64,000 nt of DNA, taken from assembly GCA_011947345.1 (NCBI GenBank), contig JAAVTG010000568.1, positions 806,001 to 870,000 on the forward strand, given 5' to 3'. This document shows positions 35,901-45,765 of this stretch, piece by piece (within the stretch, counting starts at the first letter, position 1; every line of letters starts with the position of its first letter). Position numbers and translations under genes: made by a program. Origin of the DNA: Phytophthora quininea (taxonomy: Eukaryota; Oomycota; Peronosporomycetes; Peronosporales; Peronosporaceae). Below the pieces are notes generated by a model. That model was not told where the DNA came from. It worked only from the letters and a program-made list of their open reading frames with translations, and did not search any database.

Positions 35901-37136
35901 TCCTCGCGGAGGACCACGATTTCCGCTTCCTGAATTCGAGCCATGTCAACATCTCCGATTTGTGACGGCAAGACGGAGCTATAGTTGGTTTTGCCAGCCC
36001 GTACAGGAGCGCGAGTTTTCGGTCGTAGAGCTCCGACCTTGGACGATGTCGCCGGTATAAGCTCTTCATCGTTCACCACCCTCGTCTCGTAAGGAGTCTT
36101 GGCACGTTTTCGTTCAGCTAAAGTCTGCGCCAGAGCTTCAGCAGAATTTGTAAATTCCTCGGTGTTTGCAGGCGAGTGTTGGCCGTCTCGAGTTGAGACC
36201 TGAGTGCGCTTGCCCCCAACTTGCACGAACTGACTGTAGTCGGCACTAGCAGGCTTGTTTTCCGGACGATGCAGCTGCCTCTGTTCAAATGACAACTTGG
36301 CACGGTAGTCGAGGTTTAGCGGCAGGATGAAGGGGTTCCGCTGGAGCGAGAACCCGAGCCACTGTGTGAGCCCTGAGTGCTTTGTCAAAAACTCCAAGTC
36401 GGACGCCAACTTGAGCAAATAGTTGATTCCGTTCCACTTGAACGGTTCTGGATCGTCCACAGGTTTCGGTCGTTGGCCTGCGTCAGTCTTAACCTTCAGC
36501 TTGAAATTCCGCCACGTGACGATCGCTTCCACCGTCTCGAGGGTCGCCAAGCGGATCAAGTCCAGCAAGTCTACGGTCTCGCTTAAGTGGGAACCGCTGA
36601 TCTGGCCCGCAGCACTTGCTCGGCCCAACCGCTGCAGATATCCTTCGCGGACGAGTACGCATTTGAGCACCTCCAATTCCTGGTAAAAAGTCAAAGAAGT
36701 GATTAGTCCTTGCTGCGTTTTGACCGACTGTCTGGTCGTACCTCTCCCGAGTCAACCTCCTGCGCTCCATTCCCAGTTGCAAAAGTGACCGACGAGACTT
36801 TGGGAAGCGAAACCTGGGGGGCAGTGGAGAATGAGAGAGTTCCTGAGCTCAGTCAATTTTCTCCGTCACGAATCCTACTGGACTACGAACCTTGTGCAAA
36901 CCACCTCGAGCTAGTTTCTTGGGAGAAACTTTCTTGGTCTTTTGATCGGTGGGAAATGGGGCGAACTGGACAACACTGGAGCTGCTGTACGCGATGGAGA
37001 TAGCACCGAACCACCGATAGCTCTACAAGATTCGAGTTAATGGCTCATCGGTAGCAAGTAGTAAAGAAATCTCCTTCACTACTTACACTTTTGGTTTGCT
37101 GCTGTGGCCATTCGTCGATGCCGTAGTGCGATCCAT
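29944..37136 (-). CDS. Giant IQ-motif protein with coiled coil and dynein-stalk-like segment
   Basis: Function unknown; probably a calmodulin-binding cytoskeletal or axonemal protein. The ATG at 37136 begins MDRTTASTNG. Four introns: 37086-37023, 36904-36843, 36741-36680 and 35287-35221 (62-67 bp). Seven one-base losses are needed, giving about 2314 residues. The N-third is charged, with a predicted coiled coil (LEQVLAAEREVNAQLGVLVD). Four IQ motifs follow: IQIQRIARGMLAR, ICIQAGVRGFLVR, VHLQRAARGFLAR and ERIQKVVRGRIGR. Around 33,300-33,480 the stretch VIVMEAVIVLITPNK with RRLLAKPAFL and LTALERYLKHPLW resembles the dynein heavy-chain region near the stalk; no P-loop was seen. The C-third holds at least three related modules with a Y-H/D-P-A-(S/D)-S-S signature. 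The IQ motifs are firm; the dynein likeness is tentative. Confidence 0.72.
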
Positions 37137-37320
37137 CAAACGAGTGTCCTGGTGCTCAGGAGTATCGCTTCAAATGGTCCCAGGCGAGGTCAAACCACGC
37201 GTCGACGCATCCGATCGATCGATCAGCGCCGCTTCACTACCAGTTTCAAAGGGCGAGCAACTGCAATTAGGAGTACATGAACAAAATTCTTTTTCGTTAG
37301 ATGTCGTGACAATAGCTATT

Positions 37321-40300
37321 CTACCGTAGTCCATGCACTTCCAAGTCGAGGGCATCCTCGAAAACGTCGTCACTGCAATCCGCAGACCCGAAGGCATCTT
37401 GATCCACTGCGGAGACATCTGGAACCATCTCAATGTTGGAGGCGCACGAGTTGAACGCGTCCGATCGGTCCGAGCTTTCGCACTCAGACTTGCGGTCATC
37501 CTCCCGTTCAGTCAGCGATATCAGGGATTCTTTATCGATCGTAGTCGATGAAGGTAATGGTTTGGCGTTGAGCGGTGGAGCTACTGTTTCGCTTGGACTA
37601 TCGACTGAGTCAATAGTAGCCGCAACGCTGACCTCGCTTTCAGCACCAATTGAACTTTGGTGCGATGAGACTTCTACACAAGGATCGACTGCGGAAGAAA
37701 TCGTCAGCCGAACATCCGAATCTTCATCTCCAGCACCTTCATCGGGACTGGGCCTACCCACGAGTTCCTCGTGCACAGGCTTGATACTTTCATCAGCGCT
37801 TTGGACGTTGCTTTCTTGTGTCGTGTCCGTCTCGGCAATATTGGCGTTTGCGACTCGATAGGTATAATTGACGCTGGTTGTGTTGAGCAGCTGGGGCAGC
37901 GTCATCGACGAGTAAACCACCAGGGCTGTCTCGCTTCTCCTTACCACGAGTGAAGACGGCACTTGCAAGATCCTCTGGAAGGACAGGCCTGTCACGAGTG
38001 ACACCACTGTTGGGGTGGTCTCCGTCGCAACTTCCGTCAATATCTCACTTGGAAGAGGCTCCGTAGAATTCTCCATTGGCGAAATATCTTCTCTCGTTTT
38101 GTCGTCTTCGATCAAAACTTCAGTGTCAGGGAGAGTAATAGGTGCCTCCATTGTGTCTTGCGACTCCAGCTCGACCAGAAGCGGGGGACAGGTTTGGTCT
38201 ATCGAGGTCGTACCTTCGGTCTTTTGCTCTGAGTTGTCCGCAGTAGTGGTGATTGCTTTTTTCGGGGCTACCAACGGGGGCGAGGTCAACATCTTGAATC
38301 GGCATCTCCTTTCCAGCAGGGAAATTCAGCTTTGAATTTCGCTCCGCAGCGTCCGTTTCGCCTGTCTTCGTGTTTACGTTGTCACGACTCCCTTCGAGGA
38401 ATAGCCCGGCGAGAACTTCTAACTTGGCCATGCATTTGCCGACGTAGAACTCAATTGCGAGGCAGATGACGGAAGCCTCAGTGGTTCGGAAGAGATATTC
38501 CTGTGTTACTGCCTCGCTTCGGCACTGGAGCAGACAGCACGTGCATCCCTGCTGAAGTACGACCGACCATTTCTCCAAATCTGTGTAGTACCAAGTGCTC
38601 AGCACCACCTCCGAGTCGTGACCAGTGCAGAAGGAAACGCCGAATGCCGAGATCTCGAGCGACGTCGCCTCGCTTGGAGAAGACTTTCCAGTCATCGCCA
38701 ATTTCACTGGGAATCGCAACGATCTATCAGGGGCCATCGAGGCGTGCTTCTCGACAGCTTCGGTCAGCACGTGAATCCAAACCTCATACACTTCCGGTTC
38801 CAGTGCTGCAAATGTCCAGGTGCGATAGAGCGTGACCACGTCGAACGCATGCACTGGTGAAGTACTAACACCACTACCACGAGCCGGTGAGGTAGCCGAC
38901 ACTGGCCTGATGCACAACACTGAGCTCAAATCAATCACCCTTCGTTCCTTGGGGAGTCGGTCATTCCTGGACAGTGCGCAATTCGGTCGTAGTAGCAGAG
39001 AAATCCTCCTACAGGTGTCTCGAACAACACGGCGAGCTTGAGGTGCCATGGCTTTCGCAGGTGAAATGTGCGACCATTCTTCCGCTTTAGTAGCTGTCCC
39101 TGGAACTTGAACATCTTGGCGTAGTGACTCGATTGAACGAGATCGACCAGCGGTTGCAAGGATTTTGCTGGAAAAGGGAGCTTGTCTCGTGATAAAGATA
39201 TTCGCTTTGCATTCGACGTCGATGACAAACACGCAGCGTGGTGGTCGCAAATACTGTTGGTCGCCACTCGAGACACACTGACTGTCGTGCGTAAAGCCGA
39301 ATTCACGTGACTCGGTTCGCCAGTGTTGATGTGGATCATCACGCTGGACCCGGAGGACTCGATCGGTTTGTTACTGCTCTCATCGTTGCTGTCGACACGG
39401 TACGGACACCCGATAATCTGGCAGCAGGAATCAATCCGCTGCCTCAAACTGTCGCCGTCCGCAAAGACCATCAAAGCGCTAAGTCTTCGCGACGGAGCGA
39501 TCTCTGACGCTTGTCGGGGGCTTGATTGCGATGAGCGTGCTGATAGAACCTCTCGGAGAGAGGCGTCCATGTATGTTCCGTGCTTCAAATACCAGATCGC
39601 CTCGCGGATGTATTGCGCTTCTAGGCTCTAGAATACGAGGCATGCAGGTTGTTTCGCGAGCTGCGAAGTCGTTCGGAAACGTAGCTCTAGGCGAGTTCCC
39701 ATCACTTCGCAGGATTCGAGATACTCGTACGCATACGAAAACAAACAAGCACTGCGATCGTGGCAGTCGGGCGAGGGGAACACTCGGATGTGGCGACTGC
39801 CTAACGTGAGACCACGAAGATCTCCACTGATAAAGCAGGTGAAACTGAGATAGCCATTGCGGAAATACTCAACCCCCAGGCGTTCACGGCTAACTGCGTT
39901 CCTCACTGGCTGCTCTCGCCGCAGAAGTTCCCTTCGCTTTGACATGGGCAGCATCGGTGGAGAACTCGACCCGAGAGATGCACGCCGTTGGTTAATTGGC
40001 GACGGCACGTTGTGTCCTACGAGAACCCCAACGTACACTTGCTCTGGCTGCTTCTCGAGCTCTGGAAGAGCAAAAATCGCCAGTAAATGGGCTTCAAGAT
40101 CGGTGAGTATCGGGAAGGAAAACGCTGGCGACTCTGAACCATCGTGTAGCACAAAGTGGACGGAATTTTCGGTGTGGTCCCAGACGACCTCCTTCATGGC
40201 GGTGATCTGACATTGGTAGATGATTTTGTGCTGGTGGATGGTGACGGCCTGGATGGACTCGATCGAAACCCCGATAATCACGTCCACGACCGTCGCATTC

Positions 40301-40422
40301 TCAGCACTCGAGTGCATTTTCCCATGGTAAACCGCAGGCTCCTGGACATTCGGAACATATTGACCGGTACTTTGTCGTGAGGCCTTCCGCGCTGCTGCCT
40401 TCGATGAAAACGATCCCCGCAT
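37321..40422 (-). CDS. PH-like domain protein, otherwise unknown
   Basis: Possible membrane-phosphoinositide or scaffold protein. I place the start at the ATG at 40422 (MRGSFSSKAAARKAS); the frame stays open a little upstream. An in-frame TAG at 39628 is best explained by a 78-bp intron, 39705-39628, which joins YLESCE to SLEAQYIREAI. One base is missing near 38950 and two in the C run near 38275. Corrected length is about 1008 residues. The centre (about residues 400-525) looks like a PH domain: MFKFQGQLLKRKNGRTFHLR, then LKLAVLFETPVGGFLCYY, ending in a YEVWIHVLTEAV helix with the usual Trp. The last 320 residues are acidic, Ser/Thr-rich and probably disordered. I recognise no orthologue. 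Confidence 0.6.
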
Positions 40423-40538
40423 TTGTCTTGCTGGGTTGGCTCGAAGTCGACGAATAGCACAGCACGACAGAAGAAGCACCGCTATCGCTAACTATAGCGA
40501 TAAGACCATGGGGCAGACCTCACGAGTGTTCATTTCAT

Positions 40539-42178
40539 TTAATCTTGTTTGCGCTCGGGAATTATGAACACGCTCGAGAAGCACGCGTTGAAAATCCGCT
40601 CGGCACCCTGGAAGTACGGGAACTGCAGCCACATCATCACCAGCAGCTTGCCGTGGTAAAACAGAGGAAGCCACCCAATCTCCCGTCCGATCGCAGTCAT
40701 TAAGTAGTCGGCAGTGATCGCCACCGTGAAATATGCGAGCCACCATTCGTATCGGCGCGTTCGCTTCTCGCCTAGCACTCCGATCGTGACGTAGGCTGGG
40801 AAACCGAAGCCCATGAGCGAGCAGCCTCGAGAGGCCACAAACCCAGGTGTGAACAGGAAGATCAGTCCAAACAGCGCAGGGCCCTGGGACCAAAGATCGT
40901 TCGCGATATGAACATGTCGCTCTGGTACAACACGCAGCGTGACGAGCATGCGCATCACAAAGTTTGCCGTCTCGTTGGTCTCGGGTTTAGCGGCAGCCGC
41001 TCGCTCGTGCATTCGGTTCGCGTAGGGACTAACCAACGGACTCAGCAGCGTGTACAGCGCGATGTCTCCTCTCGTGAATGGCGAGTGCATCCAAATGAAA
41101 AAATGTTGCAAAAGTGAATGGGAACGGTGAACCACGAGGTCACAAATGCAGGAACGAAAAGCGTCGTCATGCCAATCAGGCAAACCGCGAACGACCAGAT
41201 GACCCAGTACTTCAAACACGCCTCATAGCCTCTCCACTCGTAGTCCGGGATGCTGATCTTCTCAAAGCGCTTACGAAGTTCGCTTGTGATGTTTCCTTTC
41301 GACGTCGACAACGGGCCCTGGGTGTTCGCTCGAGGAGGGTAAAGTCGTTTCTGGCGGATCACACCGACCGAGTGCAGGAGAGGATACCCAACCGACAGCA
41401 GTCCAAACAGAGCTTCATTCCCCAGCACGTCCACTGCAGGTTGCGGCATCCAATACAGCGCTTCGTACGACAGTCCGAAGAAAAGCACGTGAGGCAAAAG
41501 GATCGCCACCGCTCTCCATTTGGCGCTCAACGAGGCCACAAACGCTCTGTACCGCAGCTCCAGCAGCCGCCTAGTTCGGACGTACTGCATGCGAGCCTTG
41601 TGTACGTATCCTTGTCGTATGCAGACCACCACGAACAGAATGGTAGCAGCCAGAATGGCCTGATGCACAGGGTCCATCTCGCTGACGTAGTCCACTGCGA
41701 TCTTGGCGACTGCGATGAAGTGGGGCAGCACCGCCTCCCCACCACCGCCAGACCTTGGGCAATGGGGATCACCACCAGCATGAGGAACACTGTCCACAGT
41801 CGAAGACACTGGAACGAGGCCACCACCGCCTCTTCGAAGGCCAGAGCGATAGCTCCCCAGTCGGTGCTTCGCCCAAAGGCTGCAGCGATCTCCGTGGCAT
41901 TGAAAGAGGGACGAGAGGCAGGTATTGGTCTAGCAGACCGCTGGCAAAAGGGAGCGCGTCCTGCTGCATCGAAATGGTTGAGAAATTGTTAGTTTTCCAT
42001 AAAGATACGCCCGTTTGTTTCGTCGTTTGCACAGCACCGAGAGGACGGGGGCGGGTCGATCCATCTCCGCATCGAGCGGCTCTTGCGTCTGCAGCTGTGC
42101 ATGGAGCTGGGAGGCCTTGAGTAGTAGGCAGACGCCCGCGCCCACGGGCAGGAGGCGCCGCAGCAGCCACCGCATCAT
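40539..42178 (-). CDS. TB2/DP1/HVA22 (REEP-like) multi-pass membrane protein with signal peptide
   Basis: Probable ER-membrane protein; REEP/HVA22 relatives curve or organise tubular ER. Two ATGs sit in tandem at 42178 and 42175 (MMRWLLRRLL), followed by a hydrophobic segment that looks like a signal peptide (LLPVGAGVCLLLKASQLHA). One intron, 42037-41964, separates it from the body. Three one-base losses must be restored, giving 522 residues. Several membrane segments lie in the middle (VFLMLVVIPIAQGLAVV, ILFVVVCI and others). The C-terminal region YEWWLAYFTVAITADYLMTA then LPLFYHGKLLVMMWLQFPYF and GAERIFNACFSSVF matches the TB2/DP1/HVA22 pattern. A related-looking YWVIWSFAVCLIGM stretch occurs earlier, perhaps a second copy of the domain. 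I found no RXLR-type motif after the signal peptide. Confidence 0.65.
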
Positions 42179-42253
42179 GGCAACACGAAGCGACGAATAT
42201 TTATTTGTGCGCTTTTCTTATTCTCACACGTCGCAGAAAAAGGCAACTTGTTG

Positions 42254-43092
42254 TCAGTGCTCGCTGTTGTTGCAGCGCTTCTCATTTTCCATGAGCGTGT
42301 GGAGTTTGCGGAGTTCGGTCATACGCTCGAGGATCTCTCGCTCAATTGGGACGGCCACTTCAGGTCTTCCTAGAGAGATCATTTCGGCCATGTAGCTCTT
42401 GCGGGACTCGACTTCGTGGAGCACGGCATCGTAGAGCTCTTCCAGTTGCGCCAGGCGGCTTTTGTGGCGTTTGCCGCTGCGAAGAGCAGATGCGTGGGAA
42501 AGCTCCTTGTCCAGTAGATCTGCAAGTAGCGAGTCACAATGAGAGAAAAATAGTGTTGTTCTTCCAAGCAGCAGATTCGTACCGGCTCCAGGCAACAATT
42601 CGCGGGGCAGGATGCTGCCCGTCGTGAAGGAAAACGTTTGCTGCAGCTTCTCCTTCTCTTGGTTGGGTGCTCTCCTATGATATTCATAAACGATGAGAAG
42701 ACTGCATTGGCCAGCAGCGTATGTGCTCGCGTACTTGATGTAGCTCCGTCGACTAGCGTCCAGCTCCTTCTTGATCGCGTCCATCTCCTTCTCAATCTCG
42801 CTCAACGGCTTCTTGCGCGACGCGAGGTAGTCGATCGGGTGGAACTGCAGTCGAACGTTCAGTCTCAATCAAAACTCGAGAGCTCACGGCAACGCACCTC
42901 CGGCAATTCGCCTTTGAAATTGGAAAAGCTCGGGGCTTTAATCGCTCGGCTGGACGTCTTCGCTACTAGGCGTTGAGTCCTCGAGTCGACACCTGCTACA
43001 CCTCCACCAGGTATGAACGGCGCTCGGGTTCCTTCTCGCGGCTTCACTTTTAGCTCTGAACCACGCGCTAAGCAGTTAGTCGTCGGCGCCAA
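42254..43092 (-). CDS. UPF0193 (EVG1/C22orf23)-like cilium-associated protein
   Basis: Likely flagellar; animal members of this family are restricted to ciliated cells. Four exons: up to 43092-42898, 42844-42735, 42674-42583 and 42519-42254, with introns of 53, 60 and 63 bp. The joined frame gives about 220 residues without any base correction. The C-terminal half, RLAQLEELYDAVLHEVESRK then YMAEMISLGR and ILERMTELRKLHTLM, matches the family's conserved C-terminal helices. The N-part has Lys/Pro-rich linkers and FHPIDYLASRKKPLSEIEKE. The frame opens at a TTG at 43092 without a good ATG, so the start, or an upstream exon, is unresolved. Its neighbour on the same strand is another axonemal-type gene. 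Confidence 0.58.
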
Positions 43093-43450
43093 TTCAATTC
43101 ATCGCTACAACGTTGCCACGCACTCGGATACGAAACCCTGGGCTTGGATGTCCCGCAGTACAACTTCTTCAGCAGTCGTCCGGCCTCGGTATCCCCACCA
43201 AATGCCCTGCAGGAACAATGTCAAGATATATCGGCATGCTTTTCTCCCATCACGTACTTCCAAGCTCCAGCAGTGCGATCGGCTGGGTCACCATTGCTGT
43301 CGTCCTGCATCGTGGTGTTCCGCTACTGAAACAAAAAGTGGTTTCACGATGTCAAATATTTTTGAAGAGACTGAGTCGTGACGGCAGCAAACACTTTCCT
43401 CCAGCTTTTATCATATCTTGACTGCATGCGGGCGGAGTCGGAGCCTACGA
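43093..43450. other. Spacer between the UPF0193-like and CCDC113/96-like genes
   Basis: About 360 bp that should hold the upstream gene's 3' end and the promoter, and possibly a missing first exon, of the UPF0193-like gene. No supported coding frame. Confidence 0.35.
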
Positions 43451-44616
43451 CTACTTGGTCTTGGCAGCCCTCTTCCCCAGGTCCTTAATCATTCCAGAAA
43501 GCAATGTGTGTCGCTGAACAAGCTCGGCGCGACGGCGCTCAAGATCCACCAGATCGCTCTCCCTCTTTCAAAGTCCTCGATCAGCAGCTCCGACTTGGCA
43601 AAGCCTTCCTTGCTCTTTAGTCGAGCTGCGAGCTGGCGTGTGGCGTCGCGGTCTTTCTTCTTGTGTGCGAGTTGGTCGCGATTGGCTGTGAGCGCCTCCT
43701 CGAGCTCCTGCGAGTCGCGCTTGAGCGTTTGATTCTCTGCCAAAACGAACTGCAGCTTCTCCTTGATGTGCGTCAACACCTGCACCGTACTGGTCGTCTT
43801 CTTGCGCAGCTTGTGCAGTTCTTCGTTGCGCTCCTCGATCTTCTCGTTCAGCGTCTGGTTTTCGATCTTGAGCTGCTCAAAGTCGATGAGGTGCAGTCCC
43901 TCCGCGAGCTGCTCCTTGGCGTGAAGCTGCAGTTCCAACTTTTTAAGATGCGTGCGCAGGTTGATGTGCTTCAGCCGCACCTTCTCGACGTCCTGGTCTT
44001 TCCGCATCTCTGCAGCTTCAAACTGGGCGATTACTCGCTTGGCAATGGGCTTCCCTGTCCGCAAGTTCTCGGCGTTCCGCGCCACCTCGCGCTTGAACTC
44101 CAGGAAGGCGTCCTGAATCTCCGTCACCTTGGCCTCCTTTTCGTCCAGCCTCCCCTGCAACTCCAGCGCCACCTTGTCGTACTGGGACTGTGCCGTCACT
44201 GTCTGCACTTTGGCTTCGTGGACGCTGCGCAGACACTCGAGATACCGCTTGGCGTTCTCGCTGGCGCTGGCCTTGTCGTCGCGTTTGGCAGCGTTGGCCG
44301 AGTCCGCTGCAGCGCCCGATCCGGCACTTGCCTCCTGGTTCTTTTGCAGCAGCGCGGCAATGCGGCGCTGCAATCTGCGAGCACAGAAGCATTTAATTCT
44401 TAGCCCTGTAACACTTGCAAAGGGGCGACGCTACTTGGTGTTGCGCTGTGTCAACTCATCGCGGAGATCGGAGGCCTCCGAGATGGCCGCTCGCAGTCGT
44501 CTTGCTTCCAGTCTGGCGGCCTCCTCGTCGTCCAGCTCGTCCTCGTCGTCATGGTCATCCTCTTGGTGCTCTTCCTCCTCCTCCTCGGGCGTTGTCTCCT
44601 GGTTGCTCGGCTTCAT
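43451..44616 (-). CDS. CCDC113/CCDC96-type (DUF4201) axonemal coiled-coil protein
   Basis: Structural protein of motile flagella (CFAP263/CFAP184 family, which links axonemal complexes). The ATG at 44616 begins MKPSNQETTPEEEEEE. One intron, 44434-44375 (60 bp). One base is missing near 43537, after which the frame ends KDLGKRAAKTK-stop at 43451. Corrected length is 368 residues. An acidic N-terminus leads into continuous coiled coil. The DUF4201 core is unmistakable: EGLHLIDFEQLKIENQTLNE, KIEERNEELHKLRKK, TSTVQVLTHIKEKLQFV. CCDC96 and CCDC113 share this core, and I cannot decide between them. The start lies only 76 bp from the divergent MRM2 gene. Confidence 0.85.
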
Positions 44617-44692
44617 CGCTTGCTGGACGATCGCAATTGCTGCACGACAACTTGAAGCGACGCCAAGGTTTTAGAGATGGCTACATTGTAAT
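44617..44692. promoter_or_regulatory. 76-bp bidirectional intergenic promoter region
   Basis: The two ATGs (44616 minus and 44693 plus) face away from each other with only 76 bp between them, so promoters and 5' leaders of both genes must overlap here. No canonical TCATTYY element was seen. Confidence 0.6.
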
Positions 44693-45492
44693 ATGTTTGC
44701 TCGACCGAGGACGTTGACCTGCTCAGCGCCGCTGCGCGCCTTCAAGAGCCTCAAGGGCAAGTCGAACGCCAGCGCGCGCTGGGTGCGGAGGCAGTGGGGC
44801 GACCCGGCGGTCAAGCAGGCCAAGCGCGAGGGCCTGCGGTCGAGAGCCGCCTTCAAGCTGCGCGAGATTAACGACGTGCGTGCGTACCCATACAAGTTCC
44901 AAAGCTGTCCAAGCTTGACGACACTTTTTTGCTTTAGCGCTTCCAGTTGCTCAAACGAGGAGACGTGGTGCTGGACTTGGGGGCTGCTCCTGGCGGCTGG
45001 ACGCAGGTGGCGGTGGAAGCGACGGCCCCCAAGCACAAGGTGGACGCATGCAATCCTCGGGTGGTGGCGCTGGACTTGCGGCACTTTGACCCCGTGGAAG
45101 GAGCTGCCATTGTGGTGGGGGATTTCCGCCAGGACAAAGTGAGAGCGCAGCTAGATGAGCTACTGGACGGCCGCAGGGCCAATGTGGTGCTGAGCGACAT
45201 GGCGCCGAGTTTCTCGGGCAACTTCCTCACGGACAGCCAGCAGCAGCTGCGGCTGTGTCATAATGCGCTCAAGATGGCCGAGCTGTATCTCAAGCCCGGA
45301 GGGAACTTTGCGACCAAGATCTTACGGTGCGATGGCTCGGAGGAGTTTCGGGCGGACCTCAAGGCAGCGTTCGACGTGGTGAAGGCCATGAAGCCGCAGT
45401 CGTCTAGACCCGAGTCCACCGAGATGTTTTTGGTGGCGAAAGGGTTCAAGGGCAAGTCGGCAAAGGATAAAGACGCAGACAGCAACCAGTAA
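44693..45492 (+). CDS. MRM2: FtsJ/RrmJ-family rRNA 2'-O-methyltransferase, MRM2-like
   Basis: Methylates the 2'-OH of a uridine in large-subunit rRNA, using S-adenosylmethionine. The ATG at 44693 begins MFARPRTLTCSAPLR, an Arg/Ser-rich, acid-free leader suited to mitochondrial import. One intron, 44876-44937 (62 bp), joins LREIND to RFQLLKRGDVV. Length is 245 residues with no correction needed. The catalytic K-D-K-E tetrad is visible: Lys in RAAFKLREIND, Asp in VLSDMAPSFSG, Lys in FATKILRC and Glu in ESTEMFLVAKGFK. The SAM-binding motif is VLDLGAAPGGWTQVA. Bacterial RrmJ and mitochondrial MRM2 are the closest matches by pattern; cytosolic SPB1 and TRM7 types are longer or differ. Confidence 0.9.
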
Positions 45493-45644
45493 TTGAGCGA
45501 TGCTGTATTGTTCAATGCCTACAGTGTCGCTACTCGTTACCCACTCACTTCTCCTCTATTCAAATTCTTCGGACGGAAGGGAAACCCCGAGACAGAAGAA
45601 TTGTGGGTGGCGCTAGCGCTCTCGTCGTGTGCGCAGCGGTCGGA

Positions 45645-45669
45645 AGTGGCCTCTTCGATCGAGGCCACT
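45645..45669. repeat. Perfect 9-bp-stem hairpin between convergent genes
   Basis: AGTGGCCTC, loop TTCGATC, GAGGCCACT. It lies between the MRM2 stop (45492) and the myosin stop (45766) and is followed by a T run near 45673. It might act in 3'-end formation, but that is speculation. Confidence 0.6.
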
Positions 45670-45765
45670 CCATTTTTTTCTTGAAACATGCAAATACCCA
45701 GTAGTAAAAAAACAAGAAGCGTCCGCTATCGCGCCGAGAGCCGCTATGCACAGCACGACTGCGGC

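Noticed and set aside
39628..39748. Paired compensating frameshifts in the PH-like gene
   Set aside because: Both flanks are in the same frame, so a single 78-bp GT-AG intron is simpler.
41900..42178. RXLR-type secreted effector suggested by the signal peptide
   Set aside because: No RXLR or dEER motif follows, and the protein continues as a multi-pass TB2/DP1/HVA22-like membrane protein.
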